Below are positions 44,813 through 53,264 of a stretch of DNA of 64,000 nt, piece by piece (position 1 is the first letter of the stretch; each line of letters starts with the position of its first letter). A program made the translations under genes and the position numbers. Source of the DNA: Rhodoferax sp. BAB1 (lineage in GTDB: Bacteria; Pseudomonadota; Gammaproteobacteria; Burkholderiales; Burkholderiaceae_C); the NCBI RefSeq assembly GCF_013334205.1, contig NZ_CP054424.1:2314001-2378000 (forward strand). Reading direction: 5' to 3'. Under the pieces are notes generated by a model. That model did not search any database. It was not told the origin of the DNA and saw only the letters and a program-made list of their open reading frames with translations.

Positions 44813-46042
44813 ATGCCCATTTCCGAAGTTGCCGTCTGGTCCGCCATGCTGGGGGGTCTGCTGACCCTGACCTCCTTGAGCCTGGCCGACGTCCTGCTCA
44901 ACCGCAAGCTGGGCTCGCTGCGCAACCTGCTGTTCGTGGTGATTGCCGGGACGAGCTGCGTGGTGATGACCGGCCTGCCCGAGGCGCTGTGGCCCCAGCT
45001 CTCCATGAAGCTGCTGCAGGTGCTCAAGGGCAGCCTGGGGCCGCTGGCCGGCGCCCTGGCCCTGTACTACCTGGGCATCTGGATGGGCGGCAGCCGCGAG
45101 GACCGCACGGTCGGCCGCATCACCACCTGGGGCGCCGGCGCCCTCTTCCTGGCCGCCATCGTGCTGGCCGTGCTGGTGGCGCGCACCCCCTCCGGGGACT
45201 TCCCGCAACTGCTGCTGGCCACGGCCATCGTCAACATGGCCGCAGCGGTGCTGGGCCTGATCGCCACCCTGCGCGCCGCCACCCTGGGCGACCCGCTGGC
45301 GCGCTGGATGGTGCTGGCCTGCCTGCTGCTGGCGGGCCTGGTGACCGGCCTGTACCTGCGCGGGCTGAACGTGCCGGGTTTCGGCCTGGGCACCTGGATC
45401 GTCACGGCCGTGCTCACGGTGCTGTATTTCCTGGCCTGCAGCGTGCTGGTCTTCGTGCGCAACCGCCAGCAACGCCAGCTCACGCGCCTGTCGCGCCTGC
45501 AGGTCGGCGCCGACCCGGCCACCGGCCTGCCCACCGGCTCGGTGCTGCTGTCCGAGGTGGAGCATGCCTTCTGGCGCACGGCCCGGCTGCACGGCAACTG
45601 CACCGTGGTCTGCCTGCACCTGGGCAACCTCTATGAGCTGGGCCAGGCAGCCGGCCACGGGGTGGAACACCAGATCCTGGCGGCGATGGCTGCGCGCATC
45701 CGCCGCGCGGCAGGTTTCCGCTGCGTGGTGGGCCTGTACCACCCGCGCTGTTTCGTGGTGGTGATCTCCACCGACGCGCACGATTCCTTCGTGAGCGAGA
45801 CGGTGGCCCGCCTGCGCTCCACCGTGGGCCGGCCGCTGATGGTGGTGGGGCGCGACCAGAGCCGCCACGATTACACGCCCCAGCTGGGCGTGGGCATCGT
45901 CACGCTGACGCATCCGTCCGATGCCGTGCCGCTGGACGTGCTCAACGAGGCCGAACGCCAGGCCCTGGGCACGGAAGGCGGCAGCACCACCACGCCGCCC
46001 TCCGTCCAGCCCTCCCAGGACACGATCGACACCGCCTGGTAA
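44813..46042 (+). CDS. Membrane protein with degenerate GGDEF domain, paralogue 3
   Basis: This 409-residue protein is the third tandem copy. It has N-terminal membrane helices (SAMLGGLLTLTSLSLADVLL and others), then ADPATGLPTGSVLLSEVEH, and RIRRAAGFRCVVGLYHPRCF at the signature position. Overall it resembles paralogue 2 in the C-terminal half (HAFWRTARLHG, NLYELG) and paralogue 1 at the N terminus (VWSAMLG). The conserved replacement of GGDEF by the YHPRCF string in all copies means that feature, including its Cys, is under selection in its own right. Confidence 0.85.
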   Translation: MPISEVAVWSAMLGGLLTLTSLSLADVLLNRKLGSLRNLLFVVIAGTSCVVMTGLPEALWPQLSMKLLQVLKGSLGPLAGALALYYLGIWMGGSREDRTVGRITTWGAGALFLAAIVLAVLVARTPSGDFPQLLLATAIVNMAAAVLGLIATLRAATLGDPLARWMVLACLLLAGLVTGLYLRGLNVPGFGLGTWIVTAVLTVLYFLACSVLVFVRNRQQRQLTRLSRLQVGADPATGLPTGSVLLSEVEHAFWRTARLHGNCTVVCLHLGNLYELGQAAGHGVEHQILAAMAARIRRAAGFRCVVGLYHPRCFVVVISTDAHDSFVSETVARLRSTVGRPLMVVGRDQSRHDYTPQLGVGIVTLTHPSDAVPLDVLNEAERQALGTEGGSTTTPPSVQPSQDTIDTAW

Positions 46043-46077
46043 GAGCCTGTTCACGGTCTCGCAGGGGCCGCGGCGCG

Positions 46078-46083
46078 GATAAT
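46078..46083 (+). promoter_or_regulatory. -10-like hexamer GATAAT before the YeeE pair
   Basis: GATAAT ends 8 bases before ATG 46092; no ribosome binding site intervenes. Confidence 0.4.
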
Positions 46084-46091
46084 GCCGTGCC

Positions 46092-46562
46092 ATGAGCTTC
46101 ATCACACCTCTTTTCCCCCTGGGCTGGACCCACTACCTGCTGGGCGGCCTGCTGATCGGCCTGGGCACGTCCCTGCTTTTTCTTTTCACCGGCCGCATCG
46201 GCGGCATGAGCACGGTGTTTTCCAGCAGCTGGTCCTGGCTGGTCCACCGGCCGTTTTTCCAGCAACCGCGTTTCGTGGACAGCCGTGGCTGGCGTCTAGT
46301 CTACGCGGCCGGGCTGATCGTCGGCGCGCTGGTGTGGTGGCTGGGTTTTGCCGGTGGTGCCGCGCAGGACACGCAGGTGCCGGCCTGGCAGCTGGGGCTG
46401 GGCGGTTTTCTCGTGGGTTACGGCGCGCGGCTGGGCAATGGCTGCACCTCGGGCCACGGCATCTGCGGCCTGGGTTCGCTGCAACTGCCTGCGCTGGGCG
46501 CGGTGCTGACCTTCATGGCCACGGCCTTCCTGACGGCCAACCTGGCGGCGAGGTTCCTGTGA
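46092..46562 (+). CDS. YeeE/YedE-family membrane protein (half-transporter A)
   Basis: This 156-residue protein has four hydrophobic helices and the family motif GYGARLGNGCTSGHGICGL, containing the Cys residues implicated in sulfur-compound (thiosulfate-type) transport in the YeeE/TsuA family. It is half the size of full-length YeeE and is encoded directly before a second half (TGATG overlap), the arrangement of the YeeE/YedE plus DUF6691 two-gene systems. The substrate is probably a small sulfur species, inferred from family. Confidence 0.9.
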   Translation: MSFITPLFPLGWTHYLLGGLLIGLGTSLLFLFTGRIGGMSTVFSSSWSWLVHRPFFQQPRFVDSRGWRLVYAAGLIVGALVWWLGFAGGAAQDTQVPAWQLGLGGFLVGYGARLGNGCTSGHGICGLGSLQLPALGAVLTFMATAFLTANLAARFL

Positions 46563-46981
46563 TGCAGACCAGCAAGTTCAAGAGCGCGCTGGCCACGCTG
46601 GCGGCGGGCGCCCTGTTCGGCTTCGGCCTCTCGTATTCCACCATGGTGAAACCCGAGGTGGTGCTGAGCTTCCTGCGCTTCCAGGACGGGGGCCTGATGC
46701 TGGTGCTGGGGGGCGCGGTGCTGGTGACGCTGCTGGCTTACCAGGTGCTGCCCCGCTTCATCAAGCGCCCGCTGCTGGGCGGCTACTTCCACACCCATCC
46801 CAGCAACTGGAACCGCGATACCGCCATGGGTGCCGCGCTGTTCGGCGTGGGCTGGGGCCTGTGCGGCGTGTGCCCCGGCCCGGCAATTGCCGGCCTGGGC
46901 ACGGGCAACTGGGACCTGCTGTGGGCGCTGGGCGGCATCGCCCTGGGTGCACTGGCGCAGGGGCTGCGGGCCCGGGCCTGA
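46562..46981 (+). CDS. YeeE/YedE-related DUF6691 membrane protein (half-transporter B)
   Basis: This 139-residue partner of the preceding gene has the second half-motif, GWGLCGVCPGPAIAGLGTG, with its paired Cys, and four helices. It begins in the stop codon of the upstream gene (TGATG), so translation is coupled. Together the two halves should form the pseudo-symmetric channel that one chain forms in YeeE. Confidence 0.9.
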   Translation: MQTSKFKSALATLAAGALFGFGLSYSTMVKPEVVLSFLRFQDGGLMLVLGGAVLVTLLAYQVLPRFIKRPLLGGYFHTHPSNWNRDTAMGAALFGVGWGLCGVCPGPAIAGLGTGNWDLLWALGGIALGALAQGLRARA

Positions 46982-47055
46982 ACCCGCAGCCATCGCCTGG
47001 GTGACAGCGGCGCGGGCCGGCTGCAGGCATGCTGGGGCCTTCATAAGGAAACGCC

Positions 47056-48177
47056 ATGAATGCCCCTGCGACCCGTTTCTGCGTCAGCCGCACTGACCTG
47101 CACACCACCCGCCTGCTGCCCGACCCCGACGCCCCGGCCGCACGGACCCTGGCCGAGGGCGAAGTCCGCCTGCGGGTGCAATCCTTCGCGCTGACGGCCA
47201 ACAACATCACCTACGCCGCCTTCGGCGACAAGATGAAGTACTGGCAGTTTTTCCCCAGCGGGGCCGAGGGCTGGGGCTGCATTCCGGTCTGGGGCTTTGC
47301 CGAGGTGGTGGAGTCGCGTAACGCGGACGTGGCCACCGGCCAGCGCGTCTATGGCTACCTGCCCATGGGCCACCACCTGGTGGTGCAGGCAACCCGCGTG
47401 AACCCGCGTGGTTTCATGGACGGCGCAGCACACCGGCGCGAGCTGGCCTCGGTCTACAACCAGCTGGTGTACTGTGCCGCGGACCCGGCCTACGACCCGG
47501 CGCTCGAAGGCCAGCAGGCCGTGCTGCGGCCGCTGTTCACCACCTCCTTCCTGATCGACGATTTCATGGCCGAGCAGGATTTTTTCGGTGCGGACCAATT
47601 GCTGCTGTCCAGCGCATCGAGCAAGACGGCCTACGGCACGGCCTTCTGCCTGGCGCGCCGCAGCGGTGGCCCCACGGTGCGCGGACTCACCTCGGCCGGC
47701 AACCTGGACTTCACGCGCGGGCTGGGTTGTTATGGCGAGGTGCTGCGCTACGAGGATGTGACGACCCTGGACCCGGACCTGCCCACGGTCTACATCGACT
47801 TCGCGGGTGATGCCGGCCTGCGCCGCGCGATCCACGGGCATTTCGGCCCGGCCTTGAAGTACAGCTGTTCGGTCGGCGGCAGCCACTGGGAAGCGCTGGG
47901 CGGGGCCGGCGGCCTGCCCGGGCCGCGGCCCGAGCTGTTTTTCGCCCCGGCCCAGGGCAAGAAGCGCAGCGCACCACCGCCCGAGGGCTGGGGCGCGGCG
48001 GGTTTCGAAGAGCGCCTGGGTGAGGCCTGGGCGGCCTTGATGCGCAAGGTGAACGACCCCGCGCACCCCTGGCTCGTGATCCACACCGACCGGGGCGCCG
48101 AGGCCCTGAGCGCGGCCTACCAGCAACTGCTGGCCGGGCGCAGCGATCCGCGCACCGGGCTGATGCTGACGTTGTAA
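47056..48177 (+). CDS. DUF2855 family protein
   Basis: This 373-residue soluble protein is distantly related to medium-chain dehydrogenases: an N-terminal GroES-like part (EGEVRLRVQSFALTANNITYA), then FPSGAEGWGCIPVWGFAEVV, and a Rossmann-like half with LLSSASSKTAYGTAF. The typical Gly-rich NADPH motif of quinone oxidoreductases is altered. DUF2855 proteins have no settled function; an oxidoreductase-like role is possible. AAGGAAACGCC precedes the ATG. It ends 6 bases from the convergent DUF3014 gene. Confidence 0.88.
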   Translation: MNAPATRFCVSRTDLHTTRLLPDPDAPAARTLAEGEVRLRVQSFALTANNITYAAFGDKMKYWQFFPSGAEGWGCIPVWGFAEVVESRNADVATGQRVYGYLPMGHHLVVQATRVNPRGFMDGAAHRRELASVYNQLVYCAADPAYDPALEGQQAVLRPLFTTSFLIDDFMAEQDFFGADQLLLSSASSKTAYGTAFCLARRSGGPTVRGLTSAGNLDFTRGLGCYGEVLRYEDVTTLDPDLPTVYIDFAGDAGLRRAIHGHFGPALKYSCSVGGSHWEALGGAGGLPGPRPELFFAPAQGKKRSAPPPEGWGAAGFEERLGEAWAALMRKVNDPAHPWLVIHTDRGAEALSAAYQQLLAGRSDPRTGLMLTL

Positions 48178-48183
48178 GACCCG

Positions 48184-49053
48184 TCAGGGCTTGATGGCCG
48201 GCGGCAACTCGGCCTTGGTCAGCAGCTTGCGGATGTCGAGCAGCTTGACCCGCAGACGGCGGTGGTTGGCCGGGCCGGTGCGCAGCAGCATCTTCTGCCC
48301 CGCGGCCAGGGACTGCAGCCGCTCGTCGGCGAACTCGTAGCGGGTCCAGGGACGCTCGGAGGCGATGGGGCCCTTCACGTCCACCAGGGCCACGGCCAGC
48401 GGGCCTTCGACCACCGGGGTGCTCAGCAGCTGGTCGATGACAGCGACCAGGCGGTCGTTGAAATAGGCCTTGGGATAACCCAGCTCCACATAAGCCTGCT
48501 GGAACAGGGGGTAGAGCGCGGCATACAGCTGCACGGCCTTGCGGCTGTCCACCGATTCGATGAACTGCACCAGGGGCACGTAACGCTGCCCGTTGTCGGG
48601 GTTGATGATCTCGCCCTCGCCCTGCTTGAGCGTGGCAAAACGCCCGGAGGTAGGGTGCACGGGCCACATGCTGGGGGCGGCGTGCTCGCGGCCCAGGTTG
48701 TCCACGGTGGCAACCGCGCGGCGCACGAAGCTCTCCAGCAGCACGAAAGTCTGCACGTTCTTGCGGCCCACCAGGGCGTTGAGCTCCTGCTGCAGGCGTG
48801 CGTCGGACTGGCCCAGGGCGGGCAGGGGCTTGGGCGCCGGCTCGACGGTCTCGATGGCCTGCACCGGATGGCGGATGGGGTCGTTGGACGGCACGGGCGT
48901 GACCGTGAGTTCGGCGGCGCCGCTGACGGGCCGGGTGATGGGCACCGGCTGGGGCACGGGCGGGGCCGGCTGGGGCCAGACCAGCCAGGCGATGAGACCG
49001 ACCAGCGCGACGGTGACCAGGAAGGCCAGGGCGATTCTGCTGCTTCTGTTCAT
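48184..49053 (-). CDS. DUF3014 family membrane-anchored protein
   Basis: This 289-residue protein has a single N-terminal membrane helix (IALAFLVTVALVGLIAWLVW), a proline-rich periplasmic linker (PQPAPPVPQPVPITRP) and a globular domain with FVLLESFVRRAVATVDNL, YVPLVQFIESVD and AELGYPKAYFNDRL-like segments typical of DUF3014. The function is unknown; the topology implies a periplasmic role. Confidence 0.88.
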   Translation of the reverse strand: MNRSSRIALAFLVTVALVGLIAWLVWPQPAPPVPQPVPITRPVSGAAELTVTPVPSNDPIRHPVQAIETVEPAPKPLPALGQSDARLQQELNALVGRKNVQTFVLLESFVRRAVATVDNLGREHAAPSMWPVHPTSGRFATLKQGEGEIINPDNGQRYVPLVQFIESVDSRKAVQLYAALYPLFQQAYVELGYPKAYFNDRLVAVIDQLLSTPVVEGPLAVALVDVKGPIASERPWTRYEFADERLQSLAAGQKMLLRTGPANHRRLRVKLLDIRKLLTKAELPPAIKP

Positions 49054-49209
49054 GGGAGAAGACCAAGGCAGGGTTGGGAGAAGGCCATGCTAGCACCAGG
49101 CCACGGCGGCACCAAGAGATGTGCGTGTCCAGTTGTAAAGACAGCGGCTTTCTGGCTTACCATGCAGGGCACCGGTGCCGGGACGGCACCACAACCCATG
49201 GAGGACCGT

Positions 49210-49350
49210 ATGGCCAAAGGTGAACAGCGCAGCAACAAGATGGCAAAGAAACCGAAGAAAGACACTTCGCCGCCCAAGACATCCACCTCCGACCGCCCGA
49301 TGCCGCCGGTCACCGCCGTCATCCCGCGCGGCAAGGACAAGAACAAGTAA
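49210..49350 (+). CDS. Small Lys-rich protein
   Basis: This 46-residue protein (MAKGEQRSNKMAKKPKKD) is highly basic and Pro/Thr-rich toward the C terminus. A GGAGG five bases before the ATG supports translation. Very small proteins beginning MAKGxxRSNKExKKPKK are widespread in proteobacteria and of unknown function; I place this one there from memory. It lies in a divergent gap between two minus-strand genes. Confidence 0.7.
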   Translation: MAKGEQRSNKMAKKPKKDTSPPKTSTSDRPMPPVTAVIPRGKDKNK

Positions 49351-49371
49351 GCCCGGCGGGCGGGCCGCGCC

Positions 49372-49911
49372 TCAGCGCTGCCGGGCGTTGGGCGGCAGCC
49401 ACATCACCACGCTCCACTGCAGCGGGTTGAGGGAGCGGCTCTGGTTGGCGACGAGCAGGCCATTGGGCAGTCGCCAGTGCAGCTTGTCGTCGCGGATGCG
49501 GGGTTCGCCGTAACGCGCCACCAGGCGCATGCGCTGCCCCACGTGACGCCACCAGGGCACCTGCACGATGGCCGTGACCAGCCGCCCCTTGTTGAAAAAC
49601 ATCGCCAGGCCCAGGGCCGGATTGTCGTCGGCCCGGCTCAAGGCCGCATAACAGACACGCTCACCCAGGCCGTTGGCCTCGCGCGATTCGGAGATGCAGT
49701 TCAGCGGCACGCCGGCGAAGTGCTGGCGCACGGCGGCTTCGTCCATGTCGGCGGACAGCAGCTCGTAACGCATGCTGGTCTCGGGGGCCGCCTCGCGCAG
49801 GTACTGCTGGTACACATGCAGCCGCGGGTAGTTGAGCAGGAACACCAGGACCCCGAGGATGACCAGCACCGCCAGCGTGTTCTTCAGCAGAAAACCGAAT
49901 TCCTTCAGCAT
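49372..49911 (-). CDS. Hypothetical membrane-anchored protein
   Basis: This 179-residue protein has one N-terminal helix (LLKNTLAVLVILGVLVFLL) and a periplasmic domain with two Cys (LNCISE and ERVCYAA). Other visible segments are LGLAMFFNKGRLVTAIVQVPWW and a C-terminal WSVVMWLPP. Not recognised as a named family. Followed by the small basic gene on the opposite strand. Confidence 0.7.
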   Translation of the reverse strand: MLKEFGFLLKNTLAVLVILGVLVFLLNYPRLHVYQQYLREAAPETSMRYELLSADMDEAAVRQHFAGVPLNCISESREANGLGERVCYAALSRADDNPALGLAMFFNKGRLVTAIVQVPWWRHVGQRMRLVARYGEPRIRDDKLHWRLPNGLLVANQSRSLNPLQWSVVMWLPPNARQR

Positions 49912-50007
49912 GTGTGTTGGCCTCCCACCAACTGCAGGGCCTGTGGCCCCTGTTTTTTGATCTGTCCATGTCTGACGCCCGCCACTCTACTACGGGCGCA
50001 AGGGGTC

Positions 50008-51564
50008 TCAGGCCGGTGCACTGATGGCGTGGACCACCTTGGTGTAGGGGTGGGGCTCGCCCTCGACCCACCAGTTGGCCCAGTAACGGCCGCCGCCACC
50101 GGGCGCGTCCGGCTGCAGGGTGAGGAAGTTGCGGCCGGCCATGATGCAGCGGCGGGTGCCGGGAAACTCCAGCATGCGGGTGCTGATGCCGCGATCGATC
50201 TGCTCGGCGTGCCGGGCCACATGCTCCAGCACGAACACCTCGGTCGCCGTCGAGGTCGGGTGCACGATGGCGCTGCTGGTGAGCTGATTGATGACACGCG
50301 CGTGGCCAGCGCTGCCGTCTTCGCGTGTGGACTCGATGACCCCCAGCGCGGCCACATGCACGTCGCCGGAAAGGATGGTGACACGCACGCCTGCGGCGGC
50401 AGCCTGCAGCAGGCGATGGATGAGGCGCAGGCGCTCGGCCCGGTGCGGCCGGCTGCTCCAGTGGTCGCGCAGGTCGTCCTCCATCTCCTGCTGACCGGGC
50501 AATACGCCCAGCACCGTCTCGATCAACTCCAGGTTGGGATGCACCACGGGGATGCTGCTCATGACGAAGAGGTGTTTCAAACCGCCCGCGGCCTCCTGGG
50601 CGGCCAGCCAGCGGTAGACGGCGTCCCAGCTCTTCGGGCTGAGCACCTGCTCGGGCTGCAACACCCCGCCTTGCGGGTCGCCCGAACTGGGGCGACGCTC
50701 GCTGCGCATGTCCAGCACCAGCAAGCCCAGCCCGCCGATGCGCCAGGCGCTGTTGTGGTGGTCCTGCCCCGGCAGGGTGGCCGGGGGCAAGCCGCCGATG
50801 GCCTGGCGCTGGAACAGGGCAAAGGCACTGCGCGCCACCTCGAAGATGCCCTGGTAGACCGGGCAAGCGTGCTGCGCCTGCGGGTAGGAACCCCAGCCGT
50901 CCAGGATGTCGTGGTCGTCCCACATCATCACCGTGGGCAGGCGGGCCAGCATGGTGGCCACCTCGGGCTGGGACCAGCGTTCCAGGTAGAGCTGGCTGAA
51001 ATAGGCTTCGACCTTGCGGCGCAGGGTGGCGTTGAAGCCGGCCTTGAGCCGCTTGTCCCAGGGCAAGGCGCTCCAGGCCTTGAGTTCGGGGATGAGGACC
51101 CACATCGCATCGCTGTAGACCTGGTCGCCGCCGAGCAGCAGCAGGTGCAGGGGGCCGTAGCGCTGGCTGTCCACGCGGTCCTCGCCCGCGTGCAGGCGGC
51201 CCAGGCGGGCCCACAGGGCGTTGGGCTGCGGGACCTTTTTCATGAGGGTCGGATCGGAAAAGCCGTTGCACGAAGCGTAGGCCAGGGCCGGCGGGGTGTC
51301 GCGCGCCGGCACGCAGAAACCGTGCTGCTCGCCGCCGATGCTGTAGGCCACGTCCTGCTCTGCCGCGGTCTGGACTACGGCGAATTCGAAGCGCCAGGCC
51401 GTGCAGGCGCTGCCCGGCACCGGGGCCTGGCTCAGCTGCACCGGCCGCCCGCCGGCGGTGAGCGCGGGCGCCGCGTCGGCGCTGTCCTGCACCCACAGGG
51501 CACTCACGCGCCACTGGCCTGCATCGCAGCCGAGGAATTGCAGGACCGGACCGAGTCGTTTCAT
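50008..51564 (-). CDS. PhoD-like metallophosphatase
   Basis: This 518-residue protein of the PhoD/PhoD-like phosphatase family has YASCNGF, the metal-binding LLLGGDQVYSD, MMWDDHDILDGWG and SGDVHVAALG motifs in order, giving the calcineurin-like two-metal site. No Tat or Sec signal peptide is seen at MKRLGPVLQFLG, unlike secreted PhoD, which suggests a cytoplasmic member acting on an unknown phosphoester. The C terminus contains WANWWVEGEPHPYTKVVH. Single gene. Confidence 0.9.
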   Translation of the reverse strand: MKRLGPVLQFLGCDAGQWRVSALWVQDSADAAPALTAGGRPVQLSQAPVPGSACTAWRFEFAVVQTAAEQDVAYSIGGEQHGFCVPARDTPPALAYASCNGFSDPTLMKKVPQPNALWARLGRLHAGEDRVDSQRYGPLHLLLLGGDQVYSDAMWVLIPELKAWSALPWDKRLKAGFNATLRRKVEAYFSQLYLERWSQPEVATMLARLPTVMMWDDHDILDGWGSYPQAQHACPVYQGIFEVARSAFALFQRQAIGGLPPATLPGQDHHNSAWRIGGLGLLVLDMRSERRPSSGDPQGGVLQPEQVLSPKSWDAVYRWLAAQEAAGGLKHLFVMSSIPVVHPNLELIETVLGVLPGQQEMEDDLRDHWSSRPHRAERLRLIHRLLQAAAAGVRVTILSGDVHVAALGVIESTREDGSAGHARVINQLTSSAIVHPTSTATEVFVLEHVARHAEQIDRGISTRMLEFPGTRRCIMAGRNFLTLQPDAPGGGGRYWANWWVEGEPHPYTKVVHAISAPA

Positions 51565-51689
51565 GGCGTCTCCCTGTTTCGAGTTCGCGCGAGCTTAGCC
51601 GCTCAAGCCTGGGCCGTCATCCCCTGAACGTGGGAGGTGTCGCCATGACGCACAATCTTTCCCTATCACCCTCCTGGGAGCGATCTGCG

Positions 51690-52115
51690 ATGAAGTACGC
51701 CCTTGCCCTTATCTGCAGCCTGCTGCTGGCGACCACCGCCCGGGCCGAGAACCCGCGCTGCATCGCCGAGTTCGAGGCCGAATCGGCACGCATCCAGCGC
51801 GAGGCCATGGCCCGCGCCCCGGCGCCGGGCAGCGATCAAGAGACGCAACGGCAGTTCATGGCGCCCATCCATGCCGCGCTGGAAGCCGCAGGAGCAAAGG
51901 CTCGCGCCTGCGAGGAAGCCAGCCGGCCCAGGCCTGGCAGCCCGGCCGCGCAGGCCGCCACAGCCCGCGCACAGCAGTGCACGGATACGGCGCAGCGGGA
52001 ACTCGATCAGATCAAGCTGCCGCCCAGACCCAGCTTCGAGCAGCAGCGTGCCTACCGCGAGGCGGAGACCCGCATCCTGGACGCCCGCATGGACTGCCTG
52101 CGCCGGGCGCGCTGA
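51690..52115 (+). CDS. Secreted helical hypothetical protein
   Basis: This 141-residue protein has a signal peptide (MKYALALICSLLLATTARA) and an all-helical mature part rich in Ala, Glu, Gln and Arg with four or five Cys residues (RCIAEFEAE, ACEEAS, QQCTDTA, DCLRRAR), suggesting disulfide-stabilised helices in the periplasm. GGGAG lies nine bases before ATG 51690. An earlier in-frame ATG at 51645 would bury the signal. Family not recognised. Confidence 0.7.
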   Translation: MKYALALICSLLLATTARAENPRCIAEFEAESARIQREAMARAPAPGSDQETQRQFMAPIHAALEAAGAKARACEEASRPRPGSPAAQAATARAQQCTDTAQRELDQIKLPPRPSFEQQRAYREAETRILDARMDCLRRAR

Positions 52116-52129
52116 GGAAAATCCTTCGA

Positions 52130-52729
52130 TCAGCCCAGCGCGCGGAACATGGTGCGCCGGGTGTTGGTGAAGTGCGGGCGCACGATATCGCTCCAGGCCG
52201 TGCCGCGCACGGCCAGCCAGGGCGGCGAGCCCAGCACCTGCTCGGACACCAGGTCATAACAGGCCAGCGAGAGCGGGCCCTGGTCGTGGTTGTAATAACG
52301 CTGGGCCAGGATGCAGCCCGGCACGGCGGCCAGGCCGGGCATGTGCTCCTGGTCGTACCAGCGCTCCAGCTCGGCCTGCCAACCCGCTTCCGGGTCCGTC
52401 TCGACCACGTAGTGGAAAACCGGGAGTTCCCCGTCGGCATGGCCCGGCGCGGTGAAAACCTGCTGCAGGCGCGCGACGCGGATGTCGCGCGCCGCCGGGA
52501 TGCGCCTCTCCAGCGCAGCGGCCAGGGGCGGCAGGGCTTCTACGCCGAGCTGGGTGCGCTGCGGCAGGCGCGCGTAGAGATAGGTGGTCCCGTCCGGCGC
52601 ACAGGCCAGGCGCTGCAGGTGCAGCCCGCTGTCGGCGCACAACTGGGCCGCGGCTGCGGCCAGACGCTCCGTGGGCGCCGGCGCCAGCGTGAACTGCAGC
52701 AGCAGGCAGTCGGTCGGCTTGGAGGCCAT
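52130..52729 (-). CDS. Hypothetical protein, possible dimeric alpha-beta barrel
   Basis: This 199-residue soluble protein (MASKPTDCLLLQFTLAP) is encoded just after the CMD-family gene: its ATG lies 2 bases past that stop. The second half, FHYVVETDPEAGWQAELERWYDQEHMPG, with LAAVPGCILAQRYYN, is the signature arrangement of stress-responsive/EthD-like ferredoxin-fold domains (…WY..EHMP..), which often act in degradative pathways. Its place at the end of the catabolic operon (amidohydrolase, SDR, Bug receptor, CMD) fits such a role. Confidence 0.65.
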   Translation of the reverse strand: MASKPTDCLLLQFTLAPAPTERLAAAAAQLCADSGLHLQRLACAPDGTTYLYARLPQRTQLGVEALPPLAAALERRIPAARDIRVARLQQVFTAPGHADGELPVFHYVVETDPEAGWQAELERWYDQEHMPGLAAVPGCILAQRYYNHDQGPLSLACYDLVSEQVLGSPPWLAVRGTAWSDIVRPHFTNTRRTMFRALG

Positions 52730-52731
52730 GT

Positions 52732-53250
52732 TCAATGTCCGATCTGCAGCGCCACCAGGAAACGCGACACCATGTTGTAGGCCGCGGCCGTGGCCACCAG
52801 GTCGATCTGGCCCTGGGCATCGAAGTGCTGCTTCACCTCGTCGTACAGCGCCTGCGGCACATCGATGTCGCGTGTCATGGCGTCGGTCAGGCGCAGCGCC
52901 ACACGCTCGGCCGGCGACAGGGGCAGGTCGGCCGCCAGCGGCACGGCGCGCAGGCCATCGATGACCACCTGCGAAACACCGGCATTCAGCGCGTGCGGCA
53001 CATGGGCGTCGAACTCGTAGGGCGCGCGATTCAGCACGGCCACGCGCAGGATGACGAGCTCGCGCAGGGCGGCGGGCAGGCTGTTGCGGTTGCGCACGGC
53101 CGAGAGCATCTGCTCCCAGCCGTGGGCGATGGGCGGGCTGTTGAGCAGCACTTGGTACAGCGGCGAGATGCGGCCGCGCTCGGCCTGGATCTGCGCCTCC
53201 TGGGCGGCGAGTTCGGGCCGGGTGCTGGGGATGACGGGAGCGATGCGCAT
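52732..53250 (-). CDS. Carboxymuconolactone decarboxylase (CMD) family protein
   Basis: This 172-residue all-helical protein starts at ATG 53250 (MRIAPVIPSTRPELA). It has SLPAALRELVILRVAVLNRAPYEFDAHVPHA, the CMD/AhpD core. The CxxC of AhpD is absent here (RAPYEFDAH), which points to a lyase or hydrolase-type member, not a peroxidase. It lies in the operon with the pyrone-dicarboxylate-hydrolase-like gene, so a step in aromatic acid breakdown is likely. Confidence 0.88.
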   Translation of the reverse strand: MRIAPVIPSTRPELAAQEAQIQAERGRISPLYQVLLNSPPIAHGWEQMLSAVRNRNSLPAALRELVILRVAVLNRAPYEFDAHVPHALNAGVSQVVIDGLRAVPLAADLPLSPAERVALRLTDAMTRDIDVPQALYDEVKQHFDAQGQIDLVATAAAYNMVSRFLVALQIGH

Positions 53251-53264
53251 GGGTCGGTGAAATC

